Assembly (NCBI GenBank): GCA_910585355.1
Contig: CAJUDN010000024.1
Coordinates: forward strand, 1-28,150
Reading direction: 5' to 3'
DNA from: an uncultured Lachnospiraceae bacterium
Lineage (GTDB): Bacteria > Bacillota_A > Clostridia > Lachnospirales > Lachnospiraceae
Length of the DNA stretch: 28,150 nucleotides
The notes under the pieces were generated by a model. It did not search any database and was not told where the DNA came from. It saw nothing but the letters and a program-made list of their open reading frames with translations. Shown here one piece after another: positions 6,728 through 15,433 of the stretch. The position numbers were made by a program, and so were the translations under genes. Numbering within the stretch: position 1 is the stretch's first letter; every line of letters begins with the position of its first letter.

Positions 6728-8083
6728 ATGAAAGAAAACAATCTCACCGAAGGCAATCTTTTAAAAACACTGCTGCTTTTCGCAGTTCCGTTTCTCATTG
6801 CCAATATTTTACAGTCCCTGTACGGAGCCGTTGACCTGTTTGTTGTCGGCCGGTACTGCGGCGCGGAAAGCGTGGCTGCCGTCTCCACCGGAACCCAGGT
6901 GACCCAGATCGTCACCAGCCTTATCACCGGATTAACCCTTGGCAGTACCATTCTCATTGGAGACGGTATGGGAAGCCGGCAGTATGATCTGGTTAAAAAA
7001 ACCATCGGCACCACTCTCACCGTGTTTGCGATAGCGGCTCTTCTTCTGACCGCTCTGATGTTAGGCTTTGAACGTCCTCTTCTTACGCTCCTCAATACCC
7101 CGTCAGAATCCTTTGACCTGACCATGCGGTATGTGGCCATCTGTTCCGCCGGCAATATTTTTATCTGCGGCTATAATGCCATCAGCGCCATCCTCCGGGG
7201 CTATGGAGATTCCACCCGCCCTATGATTTTTGTGGGAGTCTCCTGTGCCATTAACATTGTTTTAGACTTTATTCTTGTAAAATACTGTTCCATGGGAGTA
7301 AGCGGGACTGCCCTGGCCACCGTAGCGTCCCAGGCCATCAGCATGGGAATTGCCATCATCTATTTAAAAAGGAACAACTTTATTTTTGACTTTTCCCTTC
7401 CCTCCTTCCGGCCTGCGGGCTTTCTTGTACGGAAACTGGCAAAAGTCGGCATCCCCATCTCCTTCCAGGAGCTGATGATACGCATTTCCTTTTTGTATCT
7501 GACCACCATCATGAATAGCTGCGGCGTCTATGCCGCATCCGTTGTGGGAATCAGCAGTAAATTCGATGTATTTGCCATGCTCTCCGCCACCTCCATGGCC
7601 AATGCCCTGGCTGCCATCACCGCTCAGAACGCAGGAGCCGGTAAGCCGGAGCGGGCCAGGAAATCTCTCTGGTATGGCTTAAGCTTCGCACTCTTCGTTT
7701 CGGCGCTGTTCTGGCTCTGGGCCCAGATAAGCCCCCAGTCTATGATCCGCGTTTTCTCTGACGATCCTGGTGTCATAGCCGCCGGTATTCCATTCTTTCG
7801 TTCCTGTAGCTATGATTATATTCTGGTAACCTTTGTTTTCTGCCTCAACGGATACCTAAACGGCCGCCAGAAAACTTTGTGGACTATGATAAGCAGCTGC
7901 GCGGGCGCCCTTCTTCTCAGGATTCCCATGGTTTACCTGTTCGGAAGGTATTTCCCGGACGATCTGGGACGGCTCGGTATGATTGCTCCGATTGTATCTG
8001 GTATCATGGCCTTTTACACGCTTATCTATGTATTATATGAGGGAAAAGCATATGGAAAACAACGAACTGTTTCATATCGGTGA
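6728..8083 (+). CDS. MATE family multidrug efflux transporter
   Basis: This 451-residue inner-membrane antiporter of the MATE family has about 12 hydrophobic segments. The N-terminal half carries FLIANILQSLYGAVDLFVVG, the usual first-helix signature. AITAQNAGAGKPERA marks the second half, where MATE proteins carry an equivalent AQN-GA loop. It exports cationic drugs or metabolites in exchange for Na+ or H+; the substrate cannot be read from sequence. A weak GGCAGGA site precedes the ATG at 6728. The 3' end overlaps the merR gene by 32 bp, so the pump and its likely regulator are co-transcribed from the MerR-type promoter. It is the first of three MATE genes within 7 kb. Confidence 0.9.
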   Translation: MKENNLTEGNLLKTLLLFAVPFLIANILQSLYGAVDLFVVGRYCGAESVAAVSTGTQVTQIVTSLITGLTLGSTILIGDGMGSRQYDLVKKTIGTTLTVFAIAALLLTALMLGFERPLLTLLNTPSESFDLTMRYVAICSAGNIFICGYNAISAILRGYGDSTRPMIFVGVSCAINIVLDFILVKYCSMGVSGTALATVASQAISMGIAIIYLKRNNFIFDFSLPSFRPAGFLVRKLAKVGIPISFQELMIRISFLYLTTIMNSCGVYAASVVGISSKFDVFAMLSATSMANALAAITAQNAGAGKPERARKSLWYGLSFALFVSALFWLWAQISPQSMIRVFSDDPGVIAAGIPFFRSCSYDYILVTFVFCLNGYLNGRQKTLWTMISSCAGALLLRIPMVYLFGRYFPDDLGRLGMIAPIVSGIMAFYTLIYVLYEGKAYGKQRTVSYR

Positions 8084-8885
8084 GGTGTCCCGGCTGTTTC
8101 ATATCAGTGTCAGCATCCTGCGCCATTACGAAAAAATCGGTCTGGTACAGCCGGAATACAAAGACCCCGCTACCGGATACCGCTATTACAGCGCCAGACA
8201 GTTTGAATGCCTTAATACCATCCGATATCTGCGTGTCCTGGACATGCCTTTGGAAGAAATTGCGAAATTCTTGAAAAACAGAAATATTGAGCAGATTCAG
8301 TCTATGCTGCTACGCCAAAGGGAGCAGGTGCTGCTGCGTCAGCAAGAGCTTCTTCTGATTCAGAGAAAAATCGAAAACCGTTTAAGCCAGCTAGACGACG
8401 CCCTCGCCTCCGTCCTGGATACTATCACCCTGGAAATAAAACGTCCGCGGCGGCTTGCTCTTATTAAAAAAGACCTGATACCCAAATCCTATCTGGACCT
8501 GGAATACTCCATCCGGGAGCTGGAGCAAGAGGAGGAAATGTCCATGGCCTTTCTGGGAAAGGTGGGAATCGGCCTTTCCCGGGAGCGGCTGCTGGAGAAG
8601 CGGTTTCATCCCTATGAGCTCGTATTTATTATCCTGGATGATGAAGATTATTTCAAAGGTAAAACCCTGGTTCTTCCCGAGGAAACCTGCGTCACTGTGA
8701 AATTCCAGGGAAGCCATGAAAACGCGGCAAAATATTACGAAAAGCTTATACAATATATTGAAAAAGAAAAGCTTTTCATCTGCGGATTTTCCAAAGAAAT
8801 CACTATGATTGATTACGGACTCACCGACGATGTATCAAAATTTGTAACAGAAATCCAGATTCCCGTTTCGGGGAATCCGGGTTAA
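8052..8885 (+). CDS. MerR family regulator with GyrI-like effector domain
   Basis: This 277-residue regulator has a winged HTH at residues 7-75 (FHIGEVSRLFHISVSILRHY, then GYRYYS). A coiled-coil dimerisation helix rich in Gln, Leu and Arg follows at about 80-120. The C-terminal part (125-277) looks like a GyrI-like small-molecule binding domain, as in BmrR/BltR-type regulators. The start at 8052 has GAGGG 8 nt upstream and lies inside the 3' end of the MATE gene in another frame. It probably senses a substrate of that pump and activates the 19-bp-spacer promoter at 6664-6694. Its TAA stop overlaps the stop of the converging LRR gene within a shared TTAA (8882-8885). Confidence 0.88.
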   Translation: MENNELFHIGEVSRLFHISVSILRHYEKIGLVQPEYKDPATGYRYYSARQFECLNTIRYLRVLDMPLEEIAKFLKNRNIEQIQSMLLRQREQVLLRQQELLLIQRKIENRLSQLDDALASVLDTITLEIKRPRRLALIKKDLIPKSYLDLEYSIRELEQEEEMSMAFLGKVGIGLSRERLLEKRFHPYELVFIILDDEDYFKGKTLVLPEETCVTVKFQGSHENAAKYYEKLIQYIEKEKLFICGFSKEITMIDYGLTDDVSKFVTEIQIPVSGNPG

Positions 8886-9775
8886 AACTCAAATCTCTTT
8901 TTCTTTGGCTGAAATCTCTCGTGTTTATAATTCATCAGAATACCTGAGATTTCCGCCAGCTTTCGCTTTGACGCCTCCAAAATCAGCCGGTCCGTCTCCT
9001 CCTCTGTAAGCTGCTTCCCGGCATATTCGCCAAATAAACGTTTAAAAATGTCCGGCTTTCCCAGATTTCCGGCCAGCGTCTCGTAAAGATGTTCCTGTAA
9101 AAAATCTTCATAGACCTTTTTTGCGTCTTCCCAAAGTCCATGGGGATACCAGAGGCGGAACATGGCTATTTCGGCAGCAGCCGTTACTGGCTCCTCCGCC
9201 CTCTCATAAACAAACAGCTTATCGTACCGCTCAAACCGAAGCTTTCTGTCAGTAAAACAGTAGCGGTATTTCTGCCCTGTGCCATGGATATTGGATACGG
9301 TGATTCTTGCAGGAGTATTCTCCACTGCCTCATCATAATACGCCGGAAATACCAGTCTGGCCGCTTCCCGCTCTTCTCCGTTTCCGTCGGGCAGAAAATA
9401 ATGGACAATTATGCGCTCGCCAAACTCCGTCACAAAGTCCTGGAGGGCGGATTTTTCGTCCGTACTCATATGAATGAAAATTTCTCTGATATTTCGGCAT
9501 CCATTGAAAATTCCTCCTCCAATTTCCATGGTCTCTGCATATATATGAATGGCCCGCAGGCGTTCGCAGTTATAGAATCCATACCTGCCGATTCTTTTAA
9601 GCGTTCCCGGAAGATACACCTCCTCCACAGGACTTCCTGCAAAACACCGGTCTCCAATCTCCGTGACGGGGGCTCCCCCAAGGACTTCCGGGACAATGCA
9701 GGCGGCGCCTGGTGACAAGATCTTTGTCACACAGGCGCCTCCATTTTTTTCTGTAAATATAAATTTTGTTTCCAT
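8882..9775 (-). CDS. LRR_5/BspA-like repeat protein with unknown helical C-terminus
   Basis: This 297-residue protein has no signal peptide. Residues about 25-110 hold three or four BspA/LRR_5-type repeats (TEIGDRCFAGSPVEEVYLPG, KRIGRYGFYNCERLRAIHI and GGIFNGCRNIREIFIH). The rest is a beta-rich middle and a charged helical C-terminus ending in a basic KKKR stretch, which I do not recognise. It is probably a cytoplasmic protein-interaction scaffold. The ATG at 9775 has GAGGCGG about 5 nt upstream. The frame runs back into the MATE gene and that extension is rejected. It lies 44 bp after the MATE gene on the same strand and could be co-transcribed with it. Similar LRR proteins may function near MoxR/VWA genes, but here the two are separated by a divergent locus. 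Confidence 0.7.
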   Translation of the reverse strand: METKFIFTEKNGGACVTKILSPGAACIVPEVLGGAPVTEIGDRCFAGSPVEEVYLPGTLKRIGRYGFYNCERLRAIHIYAETMEIGGGIFNGCRNIREIFIHMSTDEKSALQDFVTEFGERIIVHYFLPDGNGEEREAARLVFPAYYDEAVENTPARITVSNIHGTGQKYRYCFTDRKLRFERYDKLFVYERAEEPVTAAAEIAMFRLWYPHGLWEDAKKVYEDFLQEHLYETLAGNLGKPDIFKRLFGEYAGKQLTEEETDRLILEASKRKLAEISGILMNYKHERFQPKKKRFEF

Positions 9776-9819
9776 GTCCGCCTCATTTCCCAGCCGGAGT
9801 TTTCTTTCCCGGCCGCACA

Positions 9820-11193
9820 TTACTGCATCAGCCTGTTTAACTTCCGCATTCCGCTGAAACGATAATAATAAATAAGGAAGGCCACGGACGTGATGCCCCA
9901 GCTCAAAGGATAACTGGCAAGGGTTGTATAAAGGCCCGGACTTATGGCTCCGGCCACGAGAATCCATAACACCCTCAAAACGCAGGTGCCAAAGCAGATT
10001 AAAAGCATTGGCACAAAAGCATCGCCGATTCCCCGCAGCGTACAGGAATATACGTTAACCGCCACATAAAGAATCCAGAACGGGGTCACAAAGTTAATGA
10101 TATTCAGGCTGAGCTGCAGCACCTCCGGGTCGCTTGTAAACAGGATGCTGAGGGGCCTTCCAAAGCCCATAATGAGCCCGCCCAGACCCAGGGTCAGCAA
10201 TGTGGTCATAACAAGGCCCACATTATTTCCTTTTTTCAGCCGTTCAAGCTTTCTGGCGCCGAAATTCTGGCCGGCAAAGGTTGTAATTGCAATACCCATG
10301 GCATCCATGGTCATCCAGAACAGGCCGTCTACCTTTCCATAAACAGCCCATGCCGCAATCGTGTTGGTTCCAAAGCCGTTCACATTGGCCTGAATCACAA
10401 TATTGGAAATAGAATACATCATGGACTGTATTCCTGCCGGAAGTCCGATCTTAATGACCTTCCTGAGCATCAGCCTGTCCAGATGGAGAAGTTTAAACTC
10501 AAACCGGAAGGATTCTCTGGACTTCATTAAGGTCGCCATAACCAGAACTGCTGAAAGAAGCTGGGATAAAATCGTGGCGAACGCCGCACCCATAACCTCC
10601 ATCTTAAGCGCAACAACAAACAGTAAATCCAACGCAATATTGGTCAGACAGCTGGCAATCAGGAAAAACAGCGGCCTTTTTGAGTCGCCCACCGCACGTA
10701 AAATAGACGCGCCCATATTATAGACCAGGTTTCCGATAACGCCCAGGAAATAAATCCTTAAATACGTCACTGAATAAGCCCGGATTTCCTCCGGCGCACC
10801 CATGGCGGCAATGGCCGCCGGGGCAAACACTTCGCCAATAACCATGAGAAGTACGCCCCCGGCCAGCGCCAGGCAAAAGGAGGTATGAACCGACTTTTTT
10901 ACCTGTTCTTCCTGACCCGCACCATAATATTGGGAAACTACAACGGCGGCTCCGGAGGACAGGCCCACGAAGAATCCTACTAATAAGTTAATCAGCGTCC
11001 CTGTGGTTCCTCCTACAGCCGAAAGGGCCTCTTTTCCCACAAATTTTCCCACAATCATTGCATCTGCTGTGTTATAAAGCTGTTGGAAAAAGGTCCCGAA
11101 CAGGATCGGGAAGAAGAATAGCAAAAGCTGCTGCCAGATTACCCCCTCTGTAATCCCGTTATATTGTCCTACTTCTTTTTTCTCTTGCGACAT
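9820..11193 (-). CDS. MATE family efflux transporter
   Basis: This 457-residue MATE protein has about 12 membrane segments. The first-helix signature LLFFFPILFGTFFQQLYNTA and the FAGQNFGARKLER loop of the second half are clear. It belongs to the DinF/NorM-like branch by general look and differs from the pump at 6728. The start is set at the ATG at 11193, with AGGTGAGAG about 5-7 nt before it. An in-frame GTG three codons upstream would overlap that ribosome binding site. It starts 30 bp after the ddh stop, so it is probably transcribed from the strong ddh promoter. Linkage to a lysine/peptidoglycan precursor enzyme does not define its substrate. Confidence 0.9.
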   Translation of the reverse strand: MSQEKKEVGQYNGITEGVIWQQLLLFFFPILFGTFFQQLYNTADAMIVGKFVGKEALSAVGGTTGTLINLLVGFFVGLSSGAAVVVSQYYGAGQEEQVKKSVHTSFCLALAGGVLLMVIGEVFAPAAIAAMGAPEEIRAYSVTYLRIYFLGVIGNLVYNMGASILRAVGDSKRPLFFLIASCLTNIALDLLFVVALKMEVMGAAFATILSQLLSAVLVMATLMKSRESFRFEFKLLHLDRLMLRKVIKIGLPAGIQSMMYSISNIVIQANVNGFGTNTIAAWAVYGKVDGLFWMTMDAMGIAITTFAGQNFGARKLERLKKGNNVGLVMTTLLTLGLGGLIMGFGRPLSILFTSDPEVLQLSLNIINFVTPFWILYVAVNVYSCTLRGIGDAFVPMLLICFGTCVLRVLWILVAGAISPGLYTTLASYPLSWGITSVAFLIYYYRFSGMRKLNRLMQ

Positions 11194-11223
11194 GTCTCTC
11201 ACCTGTAAGATGTAATGTTGGTT

Positions 11224-12210
11224 TTACAGAAGCGTTTTTCTCAGTTCCTCTCCGCTCTTTGCAGACATATATGCCGGCGGAATATCAAGAATCGTTTTGC
11301 ATCCGCTCATACCTTCCTGCTTCATACGGTATGCGGCTCTTGCACAGGCCACAAGCACGGAAGAAGTAAATTCCGGATTGGAATCCAGCTTTAGACTGTA
11401 TTCGATCACGTGGGTATTTTCCAGGTTCCATCCGGTTTTTCCGCTGCGAATGACAAAGCCTCCGTGAGGCAGTGATGCATGATCACGCTTCATCTCTTCT
11501 TCTGTAATAAAATGTACGGTTGTATCATAATCGGAAAAATAATTGGGCATGGTTACGATCTCCTGCTCAATTTTCGCTTTGTCTGCGCCTTCCTTAGCAA
11601 CTACAAAGCATTCTCTTGTGTGTTTCTGCCTCGTGGTCAGCTCTGGTGTTTTACCGCCTCTGATTGTTTCAAGGGCGCTTTCCACCGGAATTGTATACTG
11701 TCTTGCATCTTTTACGCCGTCAATCCGCCTGATAGCGTCCGAATGGCCCTGGCTTACGCCCTTTCCCCAGAAGGTATAATCACTGCCGCACGGAAGCACT
11801 GCGCCCCCATAAACACGGTTTAAGGAAAACATTCCCGGATCCCACCCCGCGAAAATCACAGCGACATGGCCGGACTCCCTCGCGGATTTGTCCACGTTCG
11901 CGAAGTGCTCCGGAATCTTCGCATGGGTATCAAAACTGTCTACCACGGTAAAATATTTTGCGTACTCCGGAGTCTGAAACGGAAGATCTGTGGCGCTGCC
12001 GCCGCAGAGAATCAATACATCAACTTTATCTGTAAAATTCCCGGCCTCTTTTGCCGGATATACTGGAACGCCCTCCGTGAGGATTTTCACGCTGTCGGGA
12101 CTGCGCCTTGTAAATACTGCCGCCAGCTCCATATCCGGATTCTGCTTCAAAGCGCACTCAATTCCACGGCCAAGATTTCCATATCCCATAATTCCTACTC
12201 TGATCGTCAT
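11224..12210 (-). CDS. ddh: meso-Diaminopimelate dehydrogenase
   Basis: This 328-residue NADPH-dependent enzyme makes meso-diaminopimelate in one step from tetrahydrodipicolinate, ammonia and NADPH, for lysine and peptidoglycan synthesis. The Rossmann motif is GYGNLGRG (9-16). Family hallmarks include VDSFDTHAKIPEHF, FAGWDPGMFSLNR and GKGVSQGHSDAIRRIDGV. The length fits the family (about 326). The ATG at 12210 follows GGAGGAG with about 9 nt spacing; an upstream in-frame TTG is rejected. A near-consensus promoter sits just upstream, and the MATE gene and possibly the LRR gene follow. Its presence means the cell can use the short DAP route rather than the succinylase, acetylase or aminotransferase routes. 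Confidence 0.95.
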   Translation of the reverse strand: MTIRVGIMGYGNLGRGIECALKQNPDMELAAVFTRRSPDSVKILTEGVPVYPAKEAGNFTDKVDVLILCGGSATDLPFQTPEYAKYFTVVDSFDTHAKIPEHFANVDKSARESGHVAVIFAGWDPGMFSLNRVYGGAVLPCGSDYTFWGKGVSQGHSDAIRRIDGVKDARQYTIPVESALETIRGGKTPELTTRQKHTRECFVVAKEGADKAKIEQEIVTMPNYFSDYDTTVHFITEEEMKRDHASLPHGGFVIRSGKTGWNLENTHVIEYSLKLDSNPEFTSSVLVACARAAYRMKQEGMSGCKTILDIPPAYMSAKSGEELRKTLL

Positions 12211-12243
12211 AAGCTTGTCTCCTCCATTCTGCAATCTATGCCC

Positions 12244-12272
12244 ATTTTAGCAATACCTCTGGTCCATGTCAA
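12244..12272 (-). promoter_or_regulatory. Consensus promoter for ddh
   Basis: On the minus strand a perfect TTGACA (12272-12267) and TAAAAT (12249-12244) are separated by 17 bp. The promoter lies in the 66-bp gap between the third MATE gene and ddh, so ddh and genes below it need not depend on the upstream MATE transcript. Confidence 0.85.
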
Positions 12273-12276
12273 TTCT

Positions 12277-13587
12277 TTATTTTTCACGCCTGAGAAACCA
12301 GAAAGCAACAAAGGCAGTCGCAAATTCCGACACGGTTACCGCCAGCCAGATACCATTGACCCCAAGGAAAGCAGGAAGCAAAAACACCAGGATACTGTTT
12401 AAAACCACGCCTCTTAAAAGCGTCACCATCAAAGACAGCTTGGGCTTTACCACCGCCTGGAAGCAGGTGCCGCACATGATGTTAAAGTCGCTGGCAATGA
12501 AGCTTAAAAAGTAGAGACGTATGGCTGTCACGGCCATGGAAAGGATCTCCTCTGTGGGCTCCAAAAACAGATAAGACAGGGGAACCGGGAATAAAAGTCC
12601 TATGGCCGTAAAAACGCATCCGGCCCCCAGCGCCGCCTGGATCCCCAGATTTCTTCCCCGGCGGACCCGTTCTTTTTCTCCCGCTCCGTAATTGGCGGAA
12701 AGAAGCGGCTGGACTGCCTGGGAAATTCCGTTTGAAATGGAAATCACCACCAAAGATATGTTGCTGATAATACTGTATACCACTACGCCGATATCTCCAA
12801 CATAGGCAAGAAGCTGAAGGTTGAAAATCAGCATTACAAAGCCGTTGGACACCTCCAGAATAAAGCTTGCCAGGCCATTTTCTAAAATTTCCAAAGCTTT
12901 TTTAATCTCTGCCTGCCTGACCGGAATCAGGTGATTATCCGGGGAGAAAAAGTGGCTTGCCAGGATCAGCACCGTAAGGGTTGTTCCCGTAGCCGTTGCC
13001 AGAGCCGCTCCTCCCATCCCCCAGTCCATCCGGTAAATATAAATGTAATCCAGTATCACATTGGTAACGCCGCCGCTTATTACTCCCGCCATGGCAAGCC
13101 TCGGCGAACCGTCATTTCTCACAAACGCCTGTAAAAAGGTGGATGCCACAAAGCATGGCGACGCATAGACAAGCACCTTTCCATAGGGAACGGCATAGGG
13201 CCGCATGGCGTCCGTCACTCCCAGGAAATCAAGGAGCGGCGTAAAAAACAAACTGCACAGGGATATGGAAAGAATCGCAAACAGGGCGGCCATGAAAAGC
13301 GCAGTGGTGAAATATCGGCGGGCCTCCTGCTCCTTCCCCCTTCCTCTGGAAAATCCAAACAACACGCTGCCGCCGATTCCGCACATCATTCCAAACCCGT
13401 AATATGCAGTGTAAAGGGGAAGCAGAATATTCAAAGCCGCAATCCCCTCCGCCCCGATTCCGCGGCCGATCATCATGGTATCCGCCAGAATATAAATAGA
13501 AGTCACCAGAGTGGCGCTCACCGAAGGCGCCAGATAGTTTAGAAAAACCTTGCGGACCGGGCTTTTTAATAAATCGATCTGTTTCAT
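12277..13587 (-). CDS. MATE family efflux transporter (MepA-like)
   Basis: This 436-residue MATE pump has about 12 transmembrane helices. The N-terminal segment LAPSVSATLVTSIYILADTM and a following MIGRGIGAEGIAALN loop resemble the MepA branch. QPLLSANYGAGEKERVRRG marks the second half. The substrate is unknown. The ATG at 13587 has GAGGAG only about 3 nt upstream, which is short but usable. The gene is preceded by a 270-bp intergenic region that carries structured element A, and followed by ddh with its own promoter. A possible promoter is TTCGCA and TATATT, 18 bp apart, just upstream, but it is weak. Confidence 0.9.
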   Translation of the reverse strand: MKQIDLLKSPVRKVFLNYLAPSVSATLVTSIYILADTMMIGRGIGAEGIAALNILLPLYTAYYGFGMMCGIGGSVLFGFSRGRGKEQEARRYFTTALFMAALFAILSISLCSLFFTPLLDFLGVTDAMRPYAVPYGKVLVYASPCFVASTFLQAFVRNDGSPRLAMAGVISGGVTNVILDYIYIYRMDWGMGGAALATATGTTLTVLILASHFFSPDNHLIPVRQAEIKKALEILENGLASFILEVSNGFVMLIFNLQLLAYVGDIGVVVYSIISNISLVVISISNGISQAVQPLLSANYGAGEKERVRRGRNLGIQAALGAGCVFTAIGLLFPVPLSYLFLEPTEEILSMAVTAIRLYFLSFIASDFNIMCGTCFQAVVKPKLSLMVTLLRGVVLNSILVFLLPAFLGVNGIWLAVTVSEFATAFVAFWFLRREK

Positions 13588-13605
13588 AATCTCCTCAATA
13601 TAAAG

Positions 13606-13857
13606 GTGACAGTTCAGTCTTGCGAAGACTTCGGGTAAAAGCGCGCTGAAAGCTCAGCTTCTAATCCACGGTACATGGGCAAGAAGATGCAAGTTTTAAC
13701 TGTTAATCGAGTAGGGGAGGTCCCCCCCCCCTACTCGCGCGGCCCGTGCGCCACTTTAGTGGCATACTTCCTCTGCACGGGCCTGTGCATATAAGGCAGC
13801 CAGGAATCCTCTGGCTGCCCGCAGCTTTGCAGACTTTGCAGTTAGTGAACTGTCGCG
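13606..13857. repeat. Structured intergenic region bounded by 11-bp inverted repeats
   Basis: GTGACAGTTCA near 13607-13617 and TGAACTGTCGC near 13847-13857 form an 11-bp inverted pair with one mismatch at the edges of this gene-free stretch. Inside are a hairpin GAGTAGGGG / CCCCTACTC (13709-13717 with 13728-13736) whose loop side includes a run of ten C, and structured element A. The layout resembles a miniature mobile element. Confidence 0.45.
13741..13819 (-). ncRNA. Structured element A (covaries with element B)
   Basis: A 9-bp outer stem, GGCCCGTGC (13741-13749) with GCACGGGCC (13775-13783), encloses an abutting hairpin GCCACTTTAGTGGC (13750-13763) and a TTCCTC linker. A GTGCATA linker follows, then a third hairpin GGCAGCCAG (13795-13803) / CTGGCTGCC (13811-13819), and CCCGC. 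Element B at 20180-20259 has the same order, the same loop and linker words, and compensatory stem changes. Strand is assigned as minus because a mismatch in B becomes a G-U pair there and both copies precede minus-strand genes. Confidence 0.6.
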
Positions 13858-14547
13858 TTATATTACATTAAAGTTTGTATCTTCGTATCCGGCAATGGCA
13901 TCTGCCATTTCCGCTCCATATTCCCCGGCAAAGTCCTTTAATACACGGGTTCCGATTTCCATCCCGGCCGCGCCGAAAATCGCCGCTGCCACTTCATGAA
14001 AAGCCCAGTAAGCATGAGCGCAATGGTATTCGAAAGACCGGATTCCCTCCGGGTTTTTCTCCAGCTTTGTATCTGGGCTTAGGCCTGAACTTCGTATGGT
14101 CTGGATACAGTAATCATGGTCATGAAGCGTCTGAGGCACTTCGTAGACAATCTCCGGATTAAAACCGCGGCAGATGGATGCATCCAAAACACTGCAGTAG
14201 GCAAGGCCCGCATCCTTCAATCCCATTTTTGTAAACTGGTAGTGCCAGGGGCAGACATGGATATACATTTCATAGTCCGGTGCAACGCTTGTTACGTTCA
14301 CCTTGTTGACAATTCCAAGCTCCCTGGCTTCCTCTGTATTGAGCCATTCGCTGTAACGGCAGTACGTCTCATAATTAAGCTCTTTTCCATCCCGGATCGC
14401 TCTCTGGGCCATACGGCGGCCCCTCTGGCCTCCATAATACCTTGTTCCATGTATGAAAGCCTCTTTCCCGCGTTCGCCAAAAGTTTCCGTCAGATAAACG
14501 TAATATTTTGCCACAATAAAAGTGTGCGTCATTTCACTGAATCCCAT
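13858..14547 (-). CDS. L-2-amino-thiazoline-4-carboxylic acid hydrolase family protein
   Basis: This 229-residue cytoplasmic protein matches the ATC-hydrolase-like family by its general pattern: MTHTFIVAKYYVYLTETFGE, YGGQRGRRMAQRA, and the Cys/His-rich segment VCPWHYQFTKMGLKDAGLAYC. DASICRGFNPEI and the late EYHCAHAYWAFHE also fit. True ATC hydrolase opens thiazolines in the route to L-cysteine. Most clostridial homologues have unproven substrates, so the name should be read as a family label. The ATG at 14547 has AAAGGGG about 5-6 nt upstream. It begins 19 bp after the rsmA stop and is probably the second gene of that operon. Downstream is structured region 13606-13857. Confidence 0.72.
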   Translation of the reverse strand: MGFSEMTHTFIVAKYYVYLTETFGERGKEAFIHGTRYYGGQRGRRMAQRAIRDGKELNYETYCRYSEWLNTEEARELGIVNKVNVTSVAPDYEMYIHVCPWHYQFTKMGLKDAGLAYCSVLDASICRGFNPEIVYEVPQTLHDHDYCIQTIRSSGLSPDTKLEKNPEGIRSFEYHCAHAYWAFHEVAAAIFGAAGMEIGTRVLKDFAGEYGAEMADAIAGYEDTNFNVI

Positions 14548-14566
14548 ATGTATTCCCCTTTCTCAC

Positions 14567-15433
14567 TTAAATTCCCTCTAAAATATCAGACAGCTCCGCA
14601 AACTGAAGCAGCGTAAGACTCTCCCCGCGGACGGACTGCGGCAAACCCATTTTTTCGATGGCCGCAGCCACCTGATCCTTGGAATAAGGAAGCTCCGGTG
14701 AATTATTTAAGCCATTCTGAAGCGTTTTCCGTCTCTGGTTAAAGGAAGCCCGGATAATCTTAAACATCAGCTCCGGATTTTTCACCTGAACAGGCATTTT
14801 TCTATGTCTGGTGAGCCGAATCACCGCAGACCCCACATTAGGCCTTGGAATAAAACAGTTTGGCGGCACATTGGCTACGATTTCCGGCCTGGCATAATAC
14901 TGTACGGCCAGGGACAGTGCCCCATAATCTTTGGAGCCGGGCCCCTCCTGCATCCGGTCCGCCACTTCTTTCTGAACCATGACTGTAATATTATCAATGG
15001 GGACGCTGCTCTCAAACAATCCCATGATAATGGGTGTGGTAATATAATATGGAAGGTTCGCCACCACCTTGATGGGATGCCCGTCATTATACTGCTCAGC
15101 CAGAGATTTTATGTCAACTTTTAAGATATCCTCATTGATGACGGTAATATTTGTATATTCTTCCAGGGTCTCTTCCAGAATAGGAATCAGGTTTTTATCA
15201 ATCTCCACTGCAACGACCTTCCTGGCATGTTCCGCCAGAAACTGAGTCATCGTTCCGATTCCGGGACCGATTTCCAGCACACAGTCCTCTTTTGTAACCC
15301 CGGCGGCCGCAATAATTTTTTCCAGCACATGGGTATCAATGAGGAAATTCTGGCCGAATTTTTTCTGGAACATAAATTCATATTTCTGGATAATTTCTAT
15401 GGTATTTTTGGGATTTCCCAAACACTTTTTCAT
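14567..15433 (-). CDS. rsmA: 16S rRNA adenine dimethyltransferase
   Basis: This 288-residue enzyme (RsmA/KsgA) dimethylates two adjacent adenines in the 3' hairpin of 16S rRNA (A1518/A1519 in E. coli) with SAM, late in 30S assembly. The SAM motif is LEIGPGIGTMT (Gly-rich loop 56-60). The adenine-binding NLPY motif is residues 126-129. FGQNFL at 26-31 is the usual N-terminal signature, and IRASFNQRRKTLQN marks the C-terminal domain. The length is typical. The ATG at 15433 has a modest GAGAGAAG site. A promoter lies about 130 bp upstream, giving a long leader. It is followed by the ATC-hydrolase-like gene. Confidence 0.95.
   Translation of the reverse strand: MKKCLGNPKNTIEIIQKYEFMFQKKFGQNFLIDTHVLEKIIAAAGVTKEDCVLEIGPGIGTMTQFLAEHARKVVAVEIDKNLIPILEETLEEYTNITVINEDILKVDIKSLAEQYNDGHPIKVVANLPYYITTPIIMGLFESSVPIDNITVMVQKEVADRMQEGPGSKDYGALSLAVQYYARPEIVANVPPNCFIPRPNVGSAVIRLTRHRKMPVQVKNPELMFKIIRASFNQRRKTLQNGLNNSPELPYSKDQVAAAIEKMGLPQSVRGESLTLLQFAELSDILEGI

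Noticed and set aside
11479..12402. Plus-strand ORFs antisense to ddh
   Set aside because: They are frame shadows of a well-supported gene, without ribosome binding sites or domain signatures.
13741..13819. Element A as a simple transcription terminator
   Set aside because: There is no T run after any of its stems in either direction, and the same multi-stem layout recurs in a leader upstream of a start codon.
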